A stretch of 64,000 bases of DNA. Origin: Afipia massiliensis. Lineage in GTDB: Bacteria > Pseudomonadota > Alphaproteobacteria > Rhizobiales > Xanthobacteraceae. Numbering within the stretch: the stretch's first letter is position 1; each line of letters starts with the position of its first letter. The position numbers and the translations under genes were made by a program. Below are positions 55,704 to 64,000 of this stretch, in pieces. A model generated the notes under the pieces. That model ran no database searches and was not told the origin of the DNA. It saw only the letters and a list, made by a program, of their open reading frames with translations. The DNA lies in assembly GCF_001006325.2 (NCBI RefSeq), contig NZ_LBIA02000001.1, positions 558,001 to 622,000 on the forward strand, in the 5' to 3' direction.

Positions 55704-57767
55704 ATGAACTACGGTATCGCCTTCGCGCCCCTCGTTCCCACGCTCGTGCTGTGGATCGGCCTTGCTGCGATCATCGTGATCGCGGCTGTGCTGATGGTGG
55801 CGCGTGCACGCGGCGCTGCAATCCGCATTGCCGCGCTGGCGCTGATTCTGCTGGCGCTGGCCAATCCGTCGTTCACGCGCGAGGAGCGCGAACCGCTGTC
55901 CTCGGTCGTCGCCGTTGTTGTCGACAAGAGCCCGAGCCAGAATTTCGGCGAGCGCACCCGCGAAACCAACGAGGCGCGCGATGCGCTGGTTGACCGACTC
56001 AAGCAGATCAAGGGGATCGAGGTTCGCACGGTCGAAGCCGGACAGGCCGACGGCGAAACCGACGGCACCAAGCTGTTCTCGGCGGTGACGTCGGCGCTGT
56101 CCGATGTGCCGACCGACCGCGTTGCCGGCGCATTCCTAATCACCGACGGCCGCGTGCACGACATTCCCGCCAATGCCGCCGCCATCGGCTTCAACGCGCC
56201 GGTTCATGCGCTGATCACCGGCCGCAGCAACGAACGGGACCGCCGCGTCGCCATCGTCGCTGCTCCCCGCTTCGGCATCGTCGGCCAGACCCAGACCATC
56301 ACCTATCGCCTCGACGATCAGGGCGTGACCAACCAGAGCGCGCGTGTCGTGGTCCGGCGCGACGGCGATGTGCTCAGCGAGCGCGCGGTGCGCAGCGGCG
56401 AGCAGGTCAGCGTCACCATCGACATTCCGCATGCCGGGCCGAACATCGTCGAGATCGAAGCCTCGAAGCTGGAAGGTGAACTGACGCCGGTGAACAACCG
56501 CGCCGTGGTGTCCATCGACGGCGTGCGCGACAAGCTCCGCGTGCTGCTGGTGTCCGGCGAGCCGCATTCCGGCGAGCGCACCTGGCGCAACCTGCTGAAG
56601 TCGGACGCCAGCGTCGATCTGGTGCACTTCACCATTCTGCGCCCGCCCGAAAAGCAGGACGGCACGCCGATCAACGAACTGTCGCTGATCGCCTTCCCGA
56701 CGCGCGAACTGTTCCAGCAGAAGATCAACGAGTTTCAGCTGATCATTTTCGACCGCTACGCCCGGCAAGGAGTGTTGCCGATTTCCTATTTCGACAACAT
56801 CGCTCGCTATGTGCGCGGCGGCGGCGCGGTGCTGGTGTCCGCTGGTCCCGACTACGCCAGCCAGACCAGCATCTGGCGTACGCCGCTCGACACAATCCTG
56901 CCCGCCGAGCCTGTCGGCGTCACCGAGCAGGCCTTCACGGCGCGCCTGACCAATATCGGCAAGCGTCATCCGGTCACGCGCGGGCTTGAGGGCTCCAGCA
57001 GCGAACCGCCGCACTGGAGCCGCTTTTTCCGCCTGATCGATACCCGTAACCCCGCCAATCCGCCGATCATGGAAGGCGCTGACGGCAAGCCGTTGCTGCT
57101 GTTGTCGCGACAGGGCGAAGGCCGCGTCGCGCTGTTGCTGTCCGATCACATCTGGCTGTGGGCGCGCGGCTATGAAGGCGGCGGCCCGCATCTCGATCTG
57201 CTGCGGCGGATGTCGCACTGGCTGATGAAGCAGCCGGACCTCGACGAGGAAGCGCTGCGGCTCAAGGTGGAAGGACGCGATCTCGTTGTCGTGCGGCAGA
57301 CCATGGCCGACGCCGTGGTGCCCGTTACTGTCACCTCGCCATCGGGCGTGACGCGTCAGGTCAACCTAACCGCGGCCGATCCCGGCGAATGGCGCGCCTC
57401 GCTCAGCGCCGATGAACTCGGCCTTTGGCAGGCGACCGACGGTTCGCTCAAGGCGCTGATCAATGTCGGCCCGGTCAATCCGAAAGAGTTCGCCGAGGTG
57501 ACATCTACGACAGAAGCGCTGCGTCCGCTTGTGCAGGCAACCGGCGGCGATACCCGCCGCGTAGCTGACAGCGGCAGCATCGATCTGCCGCGCGTGCTGC
57601 CGGTGCGCGCCTCCACTGTGTTTCGCGGCGAAGGCTGGCTCGGGGTCAAGATGCGCGACGCCAGTGTCGTGCGCGGCATCGGCGTACTGCCGATCTTCGC
57701 CGGCCTGATCGGGCTGCTGTTGCTGCTCGGGGCATTCGCCAGCACCTGGCTGCGCGAAGGCCGCTAA
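55704..57767 (+). CDS. VWA-like membrane protein of the MoxR operon
   Basis: A 687-residue membrane protein. Two N-terminal helices (about 10-33 and 40-55) lead to a VWA-like domain whose metal site DxSxS is present as DKSPS in VVVDKSPSQNF. A central region with LRVLLVSGEPHSGERTWRNL and GGAVLVSAGPDYA resembles a glutamine amidotransferase-like fold without an obvious catalytic triad. One C-terminal helix (GVLPIFAGLIGLLLLLGAFA). It closes the operon moxR - DUF58 - DUF4159. Function is unknown, probably a surface or envelope complex. Confidence 0.85.
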   Translation: MNYGIAFAPLVPTLVLWIGLAAIIVIAAVLMVARARGAAIRIAALALILLALANPSFTREEREPLSSVVAVVVDKSPSQNFGERTRETNEARDALVDRLKQIKGIEVRTVEAGQADGETDGTKLFSAVTSALSDVPTDRVAGAFLITDGRVHDIPANAAAIGFNAPVHALITGRSNERDRRVAIVAAPRFGIVGQTQTITYRLDDQGVTNQSARVVVRRDGDVLSERAVRSGEQVSVTIDIPHAGPNIVEIEASKLEGELTPVNNRAVVSIDGVRDKLRVLLVSGEPHSGERTWRNLLKSDASVDLVHFTILRPPEKQDGTPINELSLIAFPTRELFQQKINEFQLIIFDRYARQGVLPISYFDNIARYVRGGGAVLVSAGPDYASQTSIWRTPLDTILPAEPVGVTEQAFTARLTNIGKRHPVTRGLEGSSSEPPHWSRFFRLIDTRNPANPPIMEGADGKPLLLLSRQGEGRVALLLSDHIWLWARGYEGGGPHLDLLRRMSHWLMKQPDLDEEALRLKVEGRDLVVVRQTMADAVVPVTVTSPSGVTRQVNLTAADPGEWRASLSADELGLWQATDGSLKALINVGPVNPKEFAEVTSTTEALRPLVQATGGDTRRVADSGSIDLPRVLPVRASTVFRGEGWLGVKMRDASVVRGIGVLPIFAGLIGLLLLLGAFASTWLREGR

Positions 57768-57843
57768 CAGGTCCAACCGGCATCAGCCATTGGCCGACTG
57801 GGCCAATGGGCACCTGGTCAGAAAAATCCTCGAGAGTGAGAGA

Positions 57844-58065
57844 TTACGCGGCCGAACGCCGTGCCGCCGCGACCGACAGTATCGAGATGAGCTCCGACAA
57901 CGGCACATGAATGCTGACCGGCTTCAACTTGAGCTGGAAGGTCATGATCGCTTCGTGGCAGCGAAGTCCCTTCCCGCCTTTGACCAGACCCAGATCCCGA
58001 ATGAGCTTGTAGGTTTTACCGTCAGCCATTCGCACAAGACGGACGTTCTCAAAATACTTGAGCAT
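57844..58065 (-). CDS. Small protein of unknown function
   Basis: A 73-residue protein, not recognised. Support for it as a gene is the ribosome binding site AGGAGAG five bases before ATG 58065 and an ordinary composition (MLKYFENVRLVRMADGKTYK then LIRDLGLVKGGKGLRC). No helices, no signal peptide, two lysine-rich stretches. It is convergent with the MoxR operon and divergent from the zinc locus. Confidence 0.55.
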   Translation of the reverse strand: MLKYFENVRLVRMADGKTYKLIRDLGLVKGGKGLRCHEAIMTFQLKLKPVSIHVPLSELISILSVAAARRSAA

Positions 58066-58270
58066 TCACGCTCTCCTCGCACGAATGAGAACAGCCGTTC
58101 GTTACGATTCGGTCAACCATACCGCCCGTATCCCGTACGCCGCCATCACTGAGCCGGTAAGCGCTGACGACCTACGCGGCCCAGTCAATCCTGTGTCCTT
58201 TTGGCCTCGTGCGGCGGCTTTTCTTCCTCGCGTCCAGCCTTCGCGTGTTGACACCCCGCCCCCGACCGGC

Positions 58271-58289
58271 GATGTTATAATATAACATC
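58271..58289. promoter_or_regulatory. Zur-type operator
   Basis: GATGTTATA-A-TATAACATC is a perfect 9-1-9 palindrome matching the alphaproteobacterial Zur box (core TGTTATANTATAACA). It overlaps a TATAAT (58276-58281); a TTGACA at 58248-58253 lies 22 bases before that, longer than the normal spacer. It is 52 bases upstream of the start at 58342. Zinc-bound Zur at this place would block transcription of the receptor operon. Confidence 0.88.
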
Positions 58290-58341
58290 CGAAACCGGCC
58301 CTATCAGGACTGGATGCGGATGGGACGGGGCGTAATTCCTG

Positions 58342-58704
58342 ATGAACTGGCTGAGATCAAAGGCGAAAAGACTGTCGCTGCTGGCGCTGTTTGCGGTGGC
58401 GTTGCAGCTTGGCCTGTCGTTCGACCATACCCATCACGATGTCGCCGAAGCCGGTATTTCGGTTTCTGCGAGCCTGTCGCTCGCCTCGACGCCTGACGCC
58501 GATCACGACCATCAGGGCGTCCACCGCGACCTGTGCGCGATCTGCGTCACGGTCGCGATGGCCAACACTCTTGTCGCTGCGACGCCTCCTTCGCTGGCAC
58601 TCCCGCTAGCAACCACGGCGCTGCAGACCGCTTTTCATCCCGAAGCCATCGCATCCGACTCCCGCCGGAGCGCATTTCGCTCCCGCGCCCCACCGCAAGC
58701 CTGA
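58342..58704 (+). CDS. Small His/Cys-rich protein (DUF2946-like) upstream of zinc receptor
   Basis: A 120-residue protein with an N-terminal hydrophobic signal or anchor (LSLLALFAVALQLGLSF), then a histidine-rich run (FDHTHHD, DADHDHQGVHRD) and CAIC. The pattern resembles DUF2946 proteins, often found beside TonB-dependent receptors. It may bind metal in the periplasm. Directly downstream of the Zur box and 115 bases before the receptor gene, so probably the first gene of a zinc-starvation operon. Confidence 0.72.
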   Translation: MNWLRSKAKRLSLLALFAVALQLGLSFDHTHHDVAEAGISVSASLSLASTPDADHDHQGVHRDLCAICVTVAMANTLVAATPPSLALPLATTALQTAFHPEAIASDSRRSAFRSRAPPQA

Positions 58705-58819
58705 CTCGAATTGTTGTTCCGATCCCGATGGTCGCCGCGCAGCGGTGATCGCGGGACATTCGAGGTTAAGCCGCCCGACTCCGCAAAGACGGACACGGCG
58801 GCATCAGGATCCATGCATC

Positions 58820-61162
58820 ATGTCGTACAAGTTTCTTCGTGCCTCATTGGCCGGCGGCTCCGCCGTCGCGATGGCGCTTCTCTTCAACAACACGGCGCGG
58901 TCGCAGCAGGCCGATCCCGGCGGCGGCACAACACTGCCCGAGATCGTCGTGCAGGCGCCGAGCCCGATCCAGCGGCCGCACCGGCATCGCGCTGAACCCG
59001 GCCGCACCACAGCCGCAGCGCCACCCGCTGCTCCTGCGCCAAATCCGGAGACCTATGCGGGCACGCTGCCGATCGTCACCGATCAGTTCGCCACCGTCAC
59101 CGTGGTGCCGAACGAGGAAATCCGCCGCAGCGCGGCTTCGACGCTCGGCGATCTCCTGAACAACAAGCCCGGCATCACGGGCTCGTCGTTCGCGCCCGGC
59201 GCATCGAGCCGCCCCATTATTCGCGGGCTCGACGTCAACCGCGTCGGCATTGTGGAAAACGGCATCGGCAGCAACGGCGCATCCGATCTCGGCGAAGATC
59301 ATTTCGTGCCGATCGATCCGCTGTCCACCAATCAGGTCGAAGTCATTCGCGGCCCGGCGACGCTGCGCTACGGATCGCAATCGATCGGCGGCGTGGTCAA
59401 CGCCAGCAACAACCGCATCCCCGAAACCCTGCCGTGCAGCGCGGTGCCGTCGATCCAGACCTACGGCTACAACGTCAAGGCGCCGCAGCTTTCAGCTTCG
59501 AACCCCTGCGCCAGCTTCGAGGCGCGCTCGGCGCTGTCGAGCGTCGATCGCGGACGTGAAGGTGCTGTGCTGCTCGATGCAGCCGGAAACAACGTCGCGA
59601 TCCATGCCGACGCCTTCGCACGCAAGACCGAAGACTACAGCGTGCCGAATTCGCCTTACCGCTTCGATCCGAACCGGCCGTTCGCCGGCAAGCAGCCGAA
59701 CTCCGCAACACAGTCCGACGGCGCATCGATCGGCGGATCGTACTTCTTCGCGGGCGGCTTCATCGGCGCGGCCGTGCAGCAGAACAACAGCATTTATGGT
59801 ATTCCCGGCATCGACGGCGAAGAGCACCGCACCCGCATCAGCGCGCGGCAGACCAAGCTGACGGTCAAGGGCGATTACCATCCCGACTCCGCCGCCGTTG
59901 AGGTGATCCGCTTCTGGGCCGGCGCCACCGACTACAAGCACAACGAAATCGGCCTCGCCGATCCGGCGGATTTCTCCAGCGATGGCGTGCGTCAGACCTT
60001 CACCAATAAGGAGCAGGAAGGCCGCGTCGAGGTACAATTCATGCCGCTGAACCTGCGTTTCGCAGCATTGACCACCGCTATCGGCGTGCAGGCGTCGCAT
60101 CAGGAACTGACCGCGCCAAGCCCTGACGATCCGGGCAGTCCGCTCAACGGCCTGTGGGATCCGAACAAGAACACCAAGGTCGCGGGATACATTTTCAACG
60201 AGCTGAAATTCAGCGAGGTCACCAAGGCGCAGGTCGCGGCCCGCGTCGAGCACGTCAATCTGACCGGCACCATGCCGAGCTTCATCCCGGAGTTGTTCGA
60301 TCTCAACGTCGATCCTGCCGGGATCGGCCCTGCCACGGCGCGCAACCTGAACTTTACGCCGACGAGCGGCAGCGTCGGCCTGATCCAGAATCTGCCGTGG
60401 AATCTCGTGGCCAGCATCACCGGTCAATACACCGAGCGCGCGCCGAAGCCTGCCGAGCTGTTCTCGCGCGGCGGACACGATGCAACCGTCACCTTCGACG
60501 TCGGCAATCCGAATCTCGGCATCGAGACCGCGAAGTCGGTCGAGGTGGGGCTACGGAAGGCAACGGGTCCGTTCCGGTTCGAACTGACCGGTTATGTCAC
60601 GCGCTTCGACGGCTTCATCTATCGCCGGCTCACCGGCAATACGTGTGAGGACGTCGCGTGCGTCGCAGGCCCCGGCCTCGAACTCAACCAGGCGATCTAT
60701 TCGCAGAAGGACGCAAACTTCCGTGGCGCTGAATTCCAGTTCCAGTACGACGTGCTGCCGGTCTGGGCCGGTCAGTTCGGCGTCGAGGGGCAGTATGACG
60801 TCGTTCGCGCCACCTTCACCGACGGCACCAACGTGCCGCGCATTCCGCCGCAACGGCTCGGCGGAGGTGTCTACTATCGCGACGCCAACTGGCTCGCGCG
60901 CGTCAACCTGCTGCATGCCTTCGCGCAGAACAACATCGGCGACATCGAGACCTCGACGCCGGGTTACAACCGCCTGAGGGCCGAACTGAGCTACACCACC
61001 AAGCTCGCCAAGAGCGATTGGTGGGGCGCGCAGGAAGTCAGGTTCGGTGTCGTCGGCGACAACCTGCTCAACGAGGAAATCCGCAACTCCGTGTCCTACA
61101 GCAAGGATCAGGTCCTGATGCCGGGCCTCGGCGTGCGCATGTTCGCGAATGTGAAGTATTGA
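58820..61162 (+). CDS. TonB-dependent receptor, probable zinc uptake (ZnuD-like)
   Basis: A 780-residue outer membrane receptor: signal peptide, a proline- and histidine-containing stretch (QRPHRHRAEPG), a plug domain (SSFAPGASSRPIIRGLDVNR, VGIVENGIGSNGASDLGEDH) and a beta-barrel ending in FANVKY. The loop YGIPGIDGEEHRTRI and the GSNGASDLGEDH plug resemble ZnuD, the zinc receptor of Neisseria. The Zur box upstream supports zinc as substrate. ATG 58820; the longer frame from 58745 has no signal peptide at its start. Confidence 0.88.
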   Translation: MSYKFLRASLAGGSAVAMALLFNNTARSQQADPGGGTTLPEIVVQAPSPIQRPHRHRAEPGRTTAAAPPAAPAPNPETYAGTLPIVTDQFATVTVVPNEEIRRSAASTLGDLLNNKPGITGSSFAPGASSRPIIRGLDVNRVGIVENGIGSNGASDLGEDHFVPIDPLSTNQVEVIRGPATLRYGSQSIGGVVNASNNRIPETLPCSAVPSIQTYGYNVKAPQLSASNPCASFEARSALSSVDRGREGAVLLDAAGNNVAIHADAFARKTEDYSVPNSPYRFDPNRPFAGKQPNSATQSDGASIGGSYFFAGGFIGAAVQQNNSIYGIPGIDGEEHRTRISARQTKLTVKGDYHPDSAAVEVIRFWAGATDYKHNEIGLADPADFSSDGVRQTFTNKEQEGRVEVQFMPLNLRFAALTTAIGVQASHQELTAPSPDDPGSPLNGLWDPNKNTKVAGYIFNELKFSEVTKAQVAARVEHVNLTGTMPSFIPELFDLNVDPAGIGPATARNLNFTPTSGSVGLIQNLPWNLVASITGQYTERAPKPAELFSRGGHDATVTFDVGNPNLGIETAKSVEVGLRKATGPFRFELTGYVTRFDGFIYRRLTGNTCEDVACVAGPGLELNQAIYSQKDANFRGAEFQFQYDVLPVWAGQFGVEGQYDVVRATFTDGTNVPRIPPQRLGGGVYYRDANWLARVNLLHAFAQNNIGDIETSTPGYNRLRAELSYTTKLAKSDWWGAQEVRFGVVGDNLLNEEIRNSVSYSKDQVLMPGLGVRMFANVKY

Positions 61163-61193
61163 GGCAGAGGGCTGGGCTAATCTCAAACACGAT

Positions 61194-61313
61194 GTCGTCC
61201 CCGCGAAAGCGGGGACCCATACTCCCTATCGCTGGAGTTCGCGTTAGAGTTCCGCACGATCGTGCTGAACCGAGGATGCGGTGGTCATGGGTCCCCGCTT
61301 TCGCGGGGACGAC
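61194..61313. repeat. Palindromic intergenic repeat, GTCGTCCCCGCG type, third member
   Basis: GTCGTCCCCGCGAAAGCGGG then GACCCAT (61194-61220) pairs with ATGGGTCCCCGCTTTCGCGG then GGACGAC (61287-61313). Nearly the same arms as 26769-26890 but a different centre. It fills the gap between the receptor and GNAT genes. Confidence 0.92.
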
Positions 61314-61345
61314 ATTGAACATGTGGCAATTTTCTCGATGAGCGC

Positions 61346-61864
61346 TCAGAGCGCCCGGGCGAATGTCCAGTCCGGGCGAATGGCGCCGCTGACGCCTTCG
61401 AACGCGCCGTCGACCAGTTCACGCACCAGCAGCCGCGCGTGATCGACCGGTCCCGGCATGGTCGCCCGGCCCTTCGGAATCCGCTTGAAACCGGCGCGGC
61501 TGTAATACGCCTCGTCGCCGACCAACAGCACGAGACTGTGCCCCTTCGTCTTCGCATCCTTCAACGCGCGCTCAAGCAACGCGCGCCCGACACCGCGATC
61601 CCGAAATGGTGGTTCGACCGTCAGCGGCCCGAGCAGCAGCGCTGGTGTATTGCCGACACAGACCGGCAGCTGCCGCACCGAGCCGACCATCAGCGTGCCG
61701 ATCCGCGCCGTGAACGACAGGTCAAGCAAATGATCGACATGCTCGCGCAGCCGATAGGCGCTGAGCGCGTAACGGCCGGGGCCGAACGTGCGTTCGTGCA
61801 GGCGCTCGATGGCCTGCTCGTCGCCGGGGGTTTCGGCCAATATGGTCAGGGAAAGATCGGACAT
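61346..61864 (-). CDS. GNAT family N-acetyltransferase
   Basis: A 172-residue acetyltransferase of the form common in Rhizobiales (N-terminal SLTILAETPGDEQAIERLHE, FGPGRYALSAYRLRE). The acetyl-CoA loop is PPFRDRGVGRALLERAL and the closing motif YYSRAGFKRIP. Substrate unknown. It stands convergent with the receptor gene and 147 bases from the NUDIX gene. Confidence 0.88.
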   Translation of the reverse strand: MSDLSLTILAETPGDEQAIERLHERTFGPGRYALSAYRLREHVDHLLDLSFTARIGTLMVGSVRQLPVCVGNTPALLLGPLTVEPPFRDRGVGRALLERALKDAKTKGHSLVLLVGDEAYYSRAGFKRIPKGRATMPGPVDHARLLVRELVDGAFEGVSGAIRPDWTFARAL

Positions 61865-61959
61865 GATGGACCGCGAATTAGCATCTGGGGCAAGAATGGT
61901 CTACGGCTCAACGGGTCGTCTGAGCTGAAATCTCCGTCCACTATACGAGTGCATTCGCT

Positions 61960-62003
61960 GTCATTCCGGGATGCGCGTTATTCACGCGCTGGCCCGGAAT
62001 GAC
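61960..62003. repeat. Short palindromic repeat, GTCATTCCGGG type
   Basis: GTCATTCCGGG (61960-61970) pairs with CCCGGAATGAC (61993-62003), with GCGCGTTATTCACGCGC pairing inside. It is a single hairpin between the GNAT and NUDIX genes, 9 bases past the NUDIX stop. Confidence 0.85.
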
Positions 62004-62011
62004 CCAGGTGG

Positions 62012-62497
62012 TTAAATCCAGTCCTCGGTCAAAGGCCTGTTGTCCAGCACTTCAGCGATCCGCGCTCGCGTCCCGCGGGTGGTCTCCGGCGGCAATTCAG
62101 CCACCCCAAAGAAGCCACACGCCACAATCTCATGGTTGGGATCCGGCATCCGGTCCTGCCGGTACTGGCGCACGACATAGACCGCGACATGGTCGCGCGG
62201 CGACACCTGGCGGTTGAAGAACAGGCCATGAAGCAGCGGCTCGCCGGTCATCTCGATCCGACCTTCCTCGATCAGCTCACGCTTCAGCGAACTCAGGAAC
62301 GTCTCGCCGGTCTCAACGCCGCCTCCGGGCAGGTGCCAGCCGGAAACGTAGCTGTGCTTGACCAGAAAAACGCGATTCTCGCCATCAAGCACGACCGCGC
62401 GCACGCCAAGAGTCATGCCCCGGGCGAACCGGGAATAGAAATGAAAGACGCGCCGGAGCAAAGGCTCAAACCGCAGCCTGGCATCCTGAATACTCAT
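62012..62497 (-). CDS. NUDIX hydrolase
   Basis: A 161-residue NUDIX protein. The box reads GGGVETGETFLSSLKRELIE with EEGRIEM, that is G-x5-E-x7-REL-x-EE-x-G. The N-terminal GMTLGVRAVVLDGENRVFLV and WHLPGGG are standard. Substrate unknown. Divergent from the metallophosphoesterase gene. Confidence 0.9.
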   Translation of the reverse strand: MSIQDARLRFEPLLRRVFHFYSRFARGMTLGVRAVVLDGENRVFLVKHSYVSGWHLPGGGVETGETFLSSLKRELIEEGRIEMTGEPLLHGLFFNRQVSPRDHVAVYVVRQYRQDRMPDPNHEIVACGFFGVAELPPETTRGTRARIAEVLDNRPLTEDWI

Positions 62498-62615
62498 CGT
62501 GCGAGATTCCGTCCGGCGATCATGTTATGTCAGTCTGTCCCCGAACGAATGGTATGAGGACGCTGGTGGCGAACTGGAGCGTGATAGCATTTCAGCCTGT
62601 AACGGTCACGTTGCA

Positions 62616-63515
62616 ATGACGTCATTCGTGCTCGCGCATCTGTCCGATCCGCATCTCGGCCCGATGCCGCGGCCGCGCCTGCGTGAGCTCGCCGGCAAGC
62701 GCGCCATCGGTTATCTCAACTGGCAGCGCAAGCGGCATATGATCCATCGCCGCGACGTGCTCGGCGAACTCGTCGCCGACATGCAGGCCCAGCAGCCGGA
62801 TCACATCGCGGTCACAGGCGACCTCGTCAACATCGCGCTGCCGCTCGAATTCACTGAGGCCCGCAAATGGCTGGAGAGCGTCGGCGCGCCGGATCACGTC
62901 TCACTGGTGCCGGGCAATCACGACGCCTATGTGCGCGGCATCCGCGAGCATTTCCCGTATTCGTGGGCGGATTACTTTCGCGGCGACGGTATCGCGGCAA
63001 ATAGCGATGCCGCGTTTCCCTATCTGCGCCGCCGCGGCCCGCTGGCGCTGATCGGCGTCTCCACCGCCATTCCCACCGCGCCGTTCATGGCAACCGGGCG
63101 GCTCGGGCTGCAGCAGCGCGGCGATCTCGAAAAGCTGCTGCAGCAACTGGCTCCCGAGAATCTGTTTCGCGTGCTGATGATCCATCATCCGCCGATGACG
63201 TCGCCCGGGCGATGGGCGGCGCGGCTGCGCGATTCCGATGAACTGCTGGATCTGATCGCACGTTACGGCGTCGATCTGATTTTGCACGGCCACGACCATC
63301 GCCACGCCACGGTCTGGCTCGACGGACCACGCGGGCGCATTCCGGCTATCGGTGTCCCGTCCGCATCAGCGATGGCGCACGGGCACAATCATCCCGCCGC
63401 CTACAATCTGTTTTCAATTGAACGCGCCGATGGCGCATGGCGCTGCGATCATCGCGTGCGCGGATTTGCCGACGGCATGATGCTCGGCGAGATCAAGGAT
63501 GAACGGCTGATTTAA
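62616..63515 (+). CDS. Metallophosphoesterase
   Basis: A 299-residue calcineurin-like phosphoesterase. Metal-binding motifs are LSDPHLG (about residues 8-14), VTGDLVN, VPGNHDAY, MIHHPP and LHGHDHRHA, in family order. The form matches the cytosolic phosphodiesterases of Bradyrhizobium relatives; cyclic nucleotide or other substrate unproven. ATG 62616 gives the standard N-terminus; the open frame extends to 62499 but that part overlaps the divergent promoter region. Confidence 0.9.
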   Translation: MTSFVLAHLSDPHLGPMPRPRLRELAGKRAIGYLNWQRKRHMIHRRDVLGELVADMQAQQPDHIAVTGDLVNIALPLEFTEARKWLESVGAPDHVSLVPGNHDAYVRGIREHFPYSWADYFRGDGIAANSDAAFPYLRRRGPLALIGVSTAIPTAPFMATGRLGLQQRGDLEKLLQQLAPENLFRVLMIHHPPMTSPGRWAARLRDSDELLDLIARYGVDLILHGHDHRHATVWLDGPRGRIPAIGVPSASAMAHGHNHPAAYNLFSIERADGAWRCDHRVRGFADGMMLGEIKDERLI

Positions 63516-63522
63516 ACCTGCT

Positions 63523-63625
63523 GTCATCCTTCGAGGCTCGCAAGAATTCGCACCTCAGGATGACGTTTCCGTTCTTTCCGTCACCCCGAGGTGCCGGAGC
63601 GAAGCGAAGGCCTCGAAGGGCGACG
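63523..63625. repeat. Composite palindromic repeat, GTCATCCTTCGAGG type
   Basis: GTCATCCT (63523-63530) pairs with AGGATGAC (63557-63564). A second part follows: GTCACCCCGAGG (from 63580) with CCTCGAAGGGCGAC (63611-63624). Both belong to the intergenic GTCATCCTGAGG-type repeats seen in Bradyrhizobium relatives. It lies between the metallophosphoesterase gene and the next gene. Confidence 0.8.
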
Positions 63626-63633
63626 GATGAAAG

Positions 63634-64000
63634 CTAAATTCCGCGCAGCGCCATCACGAGCGCAAAGCCGAACAGCGCGGCCAGGCCCGCCGCGAATCCG
63701 AACGCGAATGTCCACACAGCGTTGCGGCGTTTCGCGGGCGCAGTCGTGGAGACCGCAGCGGCTGAAACCGGTGCTGGTGCTGTCGCCTGGGCCGGCGTCA
63801 CCACCATCGCGTGCTCGCGTTCGATCAGGCGGCGCGCGATATAGTCGGTCACCGCATCGACCATCACCGGGATGTCGTGCGATTCGGCGATCACGATGCG
63901 GCCGAACCGGGTGTCCTGCGTGAAGCGATAGATGCGCTTGTCGCGGCCCATCGCAATATGCGCCACGGCGTCGATCCACAGCCGCGGCGTGTCGCCCTGA
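63634..64000 (-). CDS. Partial protein with C-terminal membrane helix
   Basis: The reverse strand is open from the right window edge to TAG at 63634, giving 121 visible C-terminal residues; the N-terminus lies outside. The visible part has a folded segment (QGDTPRLWIDAVAHIAMGRD, KRIYRFTQDTRFGRIVIAES), an Ala/Pro/Thr-rich linker and one transmembrane helix (WTFAFGFAAGLAALFGFALV) near the end. Not recognised as a named family. Confidence 0.7.
   Translation of the reverse strand, partial: QGDTPRLWIDAVAHIAMGRDKRIYRFTQDTRFGRIVIAESHDIPVMVDAVTDYIARRLIEREHAMVVTPAQATAPAPVSAAAVSTTAPAKRRNAVWTFAFGFAAGLAALFGFALVMALRGI

Overview
The window is GC-rich chromosomal DNA from an alphaproteobacterium, most likely of the Bradyrhizobium / Rhodopseudomonas / Afipia group (Nitrobacteraceae). 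The evidence is a fused cytochrome b/c1 gene (fbcH) behind a Rieske gene, a fused anthranilate synthase TrpE-TrpG behind a Trp-codon leader, the CcrM methyltransferase with GANTC sites in its promoter, a uracil-DNA glycosylase lacking two expected Fe-S cysteines, and many intergenic palindromic repeats of the kind common in that family. I see no prophage, insertion sequence, CRISPR array, tRNA or rRNA. Almost everything is housekeeping or conserved accessory chromosome.

Left part (1-14.6 kb): a TPR protein (cut by the window edge), ETF-ubiquinone oxidoreductase, a uracil-DNA glycosylase, a GFA-type protein, an MFS transporter, then a leftward run of radical SAM protein, RNase HII, membrane glycosyltransferase and purine permease. 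A glycosyltransferase-like protein, a MarR-GNAT fusion with two palindromic operators, MoaB and a zinc metallopeptidase follow. 14.6-20.6 kb: ccrM, then a regulator-rich group with two SnoaL/NTF2-like proteins, a LysR regulator, an XRE regulator and an FAD monooxygenase.

20.6-36 kb: mutY, DUF721 (DciA-like), a Tat-type DsbA-like protein, smc, an Rsm22-type methyltransferase, a small secreted protein, LemA plus an M48 protease, two tandem ParA/MinD-like ATPases (the second degenerate), an SDR without the usual catalytic pair, apt, and trpEG with leader peptide and attenuator. 36-46 kb: a tight five-gene operon (bile-acid-type symporter, epimerase, flavin monooxygenase, dienelactone hydrolase, GNAT), the bc1 complex genes, trmL, queE, queD and hemF.

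46-64 kb: an outer-membrane beta-barrel protein, a YodC-type protein, the operon DUF1285 - NUDIX - DUF6111 - CCA transferase, the divergent MoxR - DUF58 - DUF4159 - VWA-like operon, a zinc-uptake locus (perfect Zur-type palindrome, small His/Cys protein, TonB-dependent receptor), GNAT, NUDIX, a metallophosphoesterase and a truncated membrane protein.

The most unusual signal is a family of three double-hairpin elements (5993-6151, 9043-9204, 50454-50618). Their stems change in sequence but keep base pairing, and in the first copy the two terminal CTAG ends supply the stop codons of both flanking genes.
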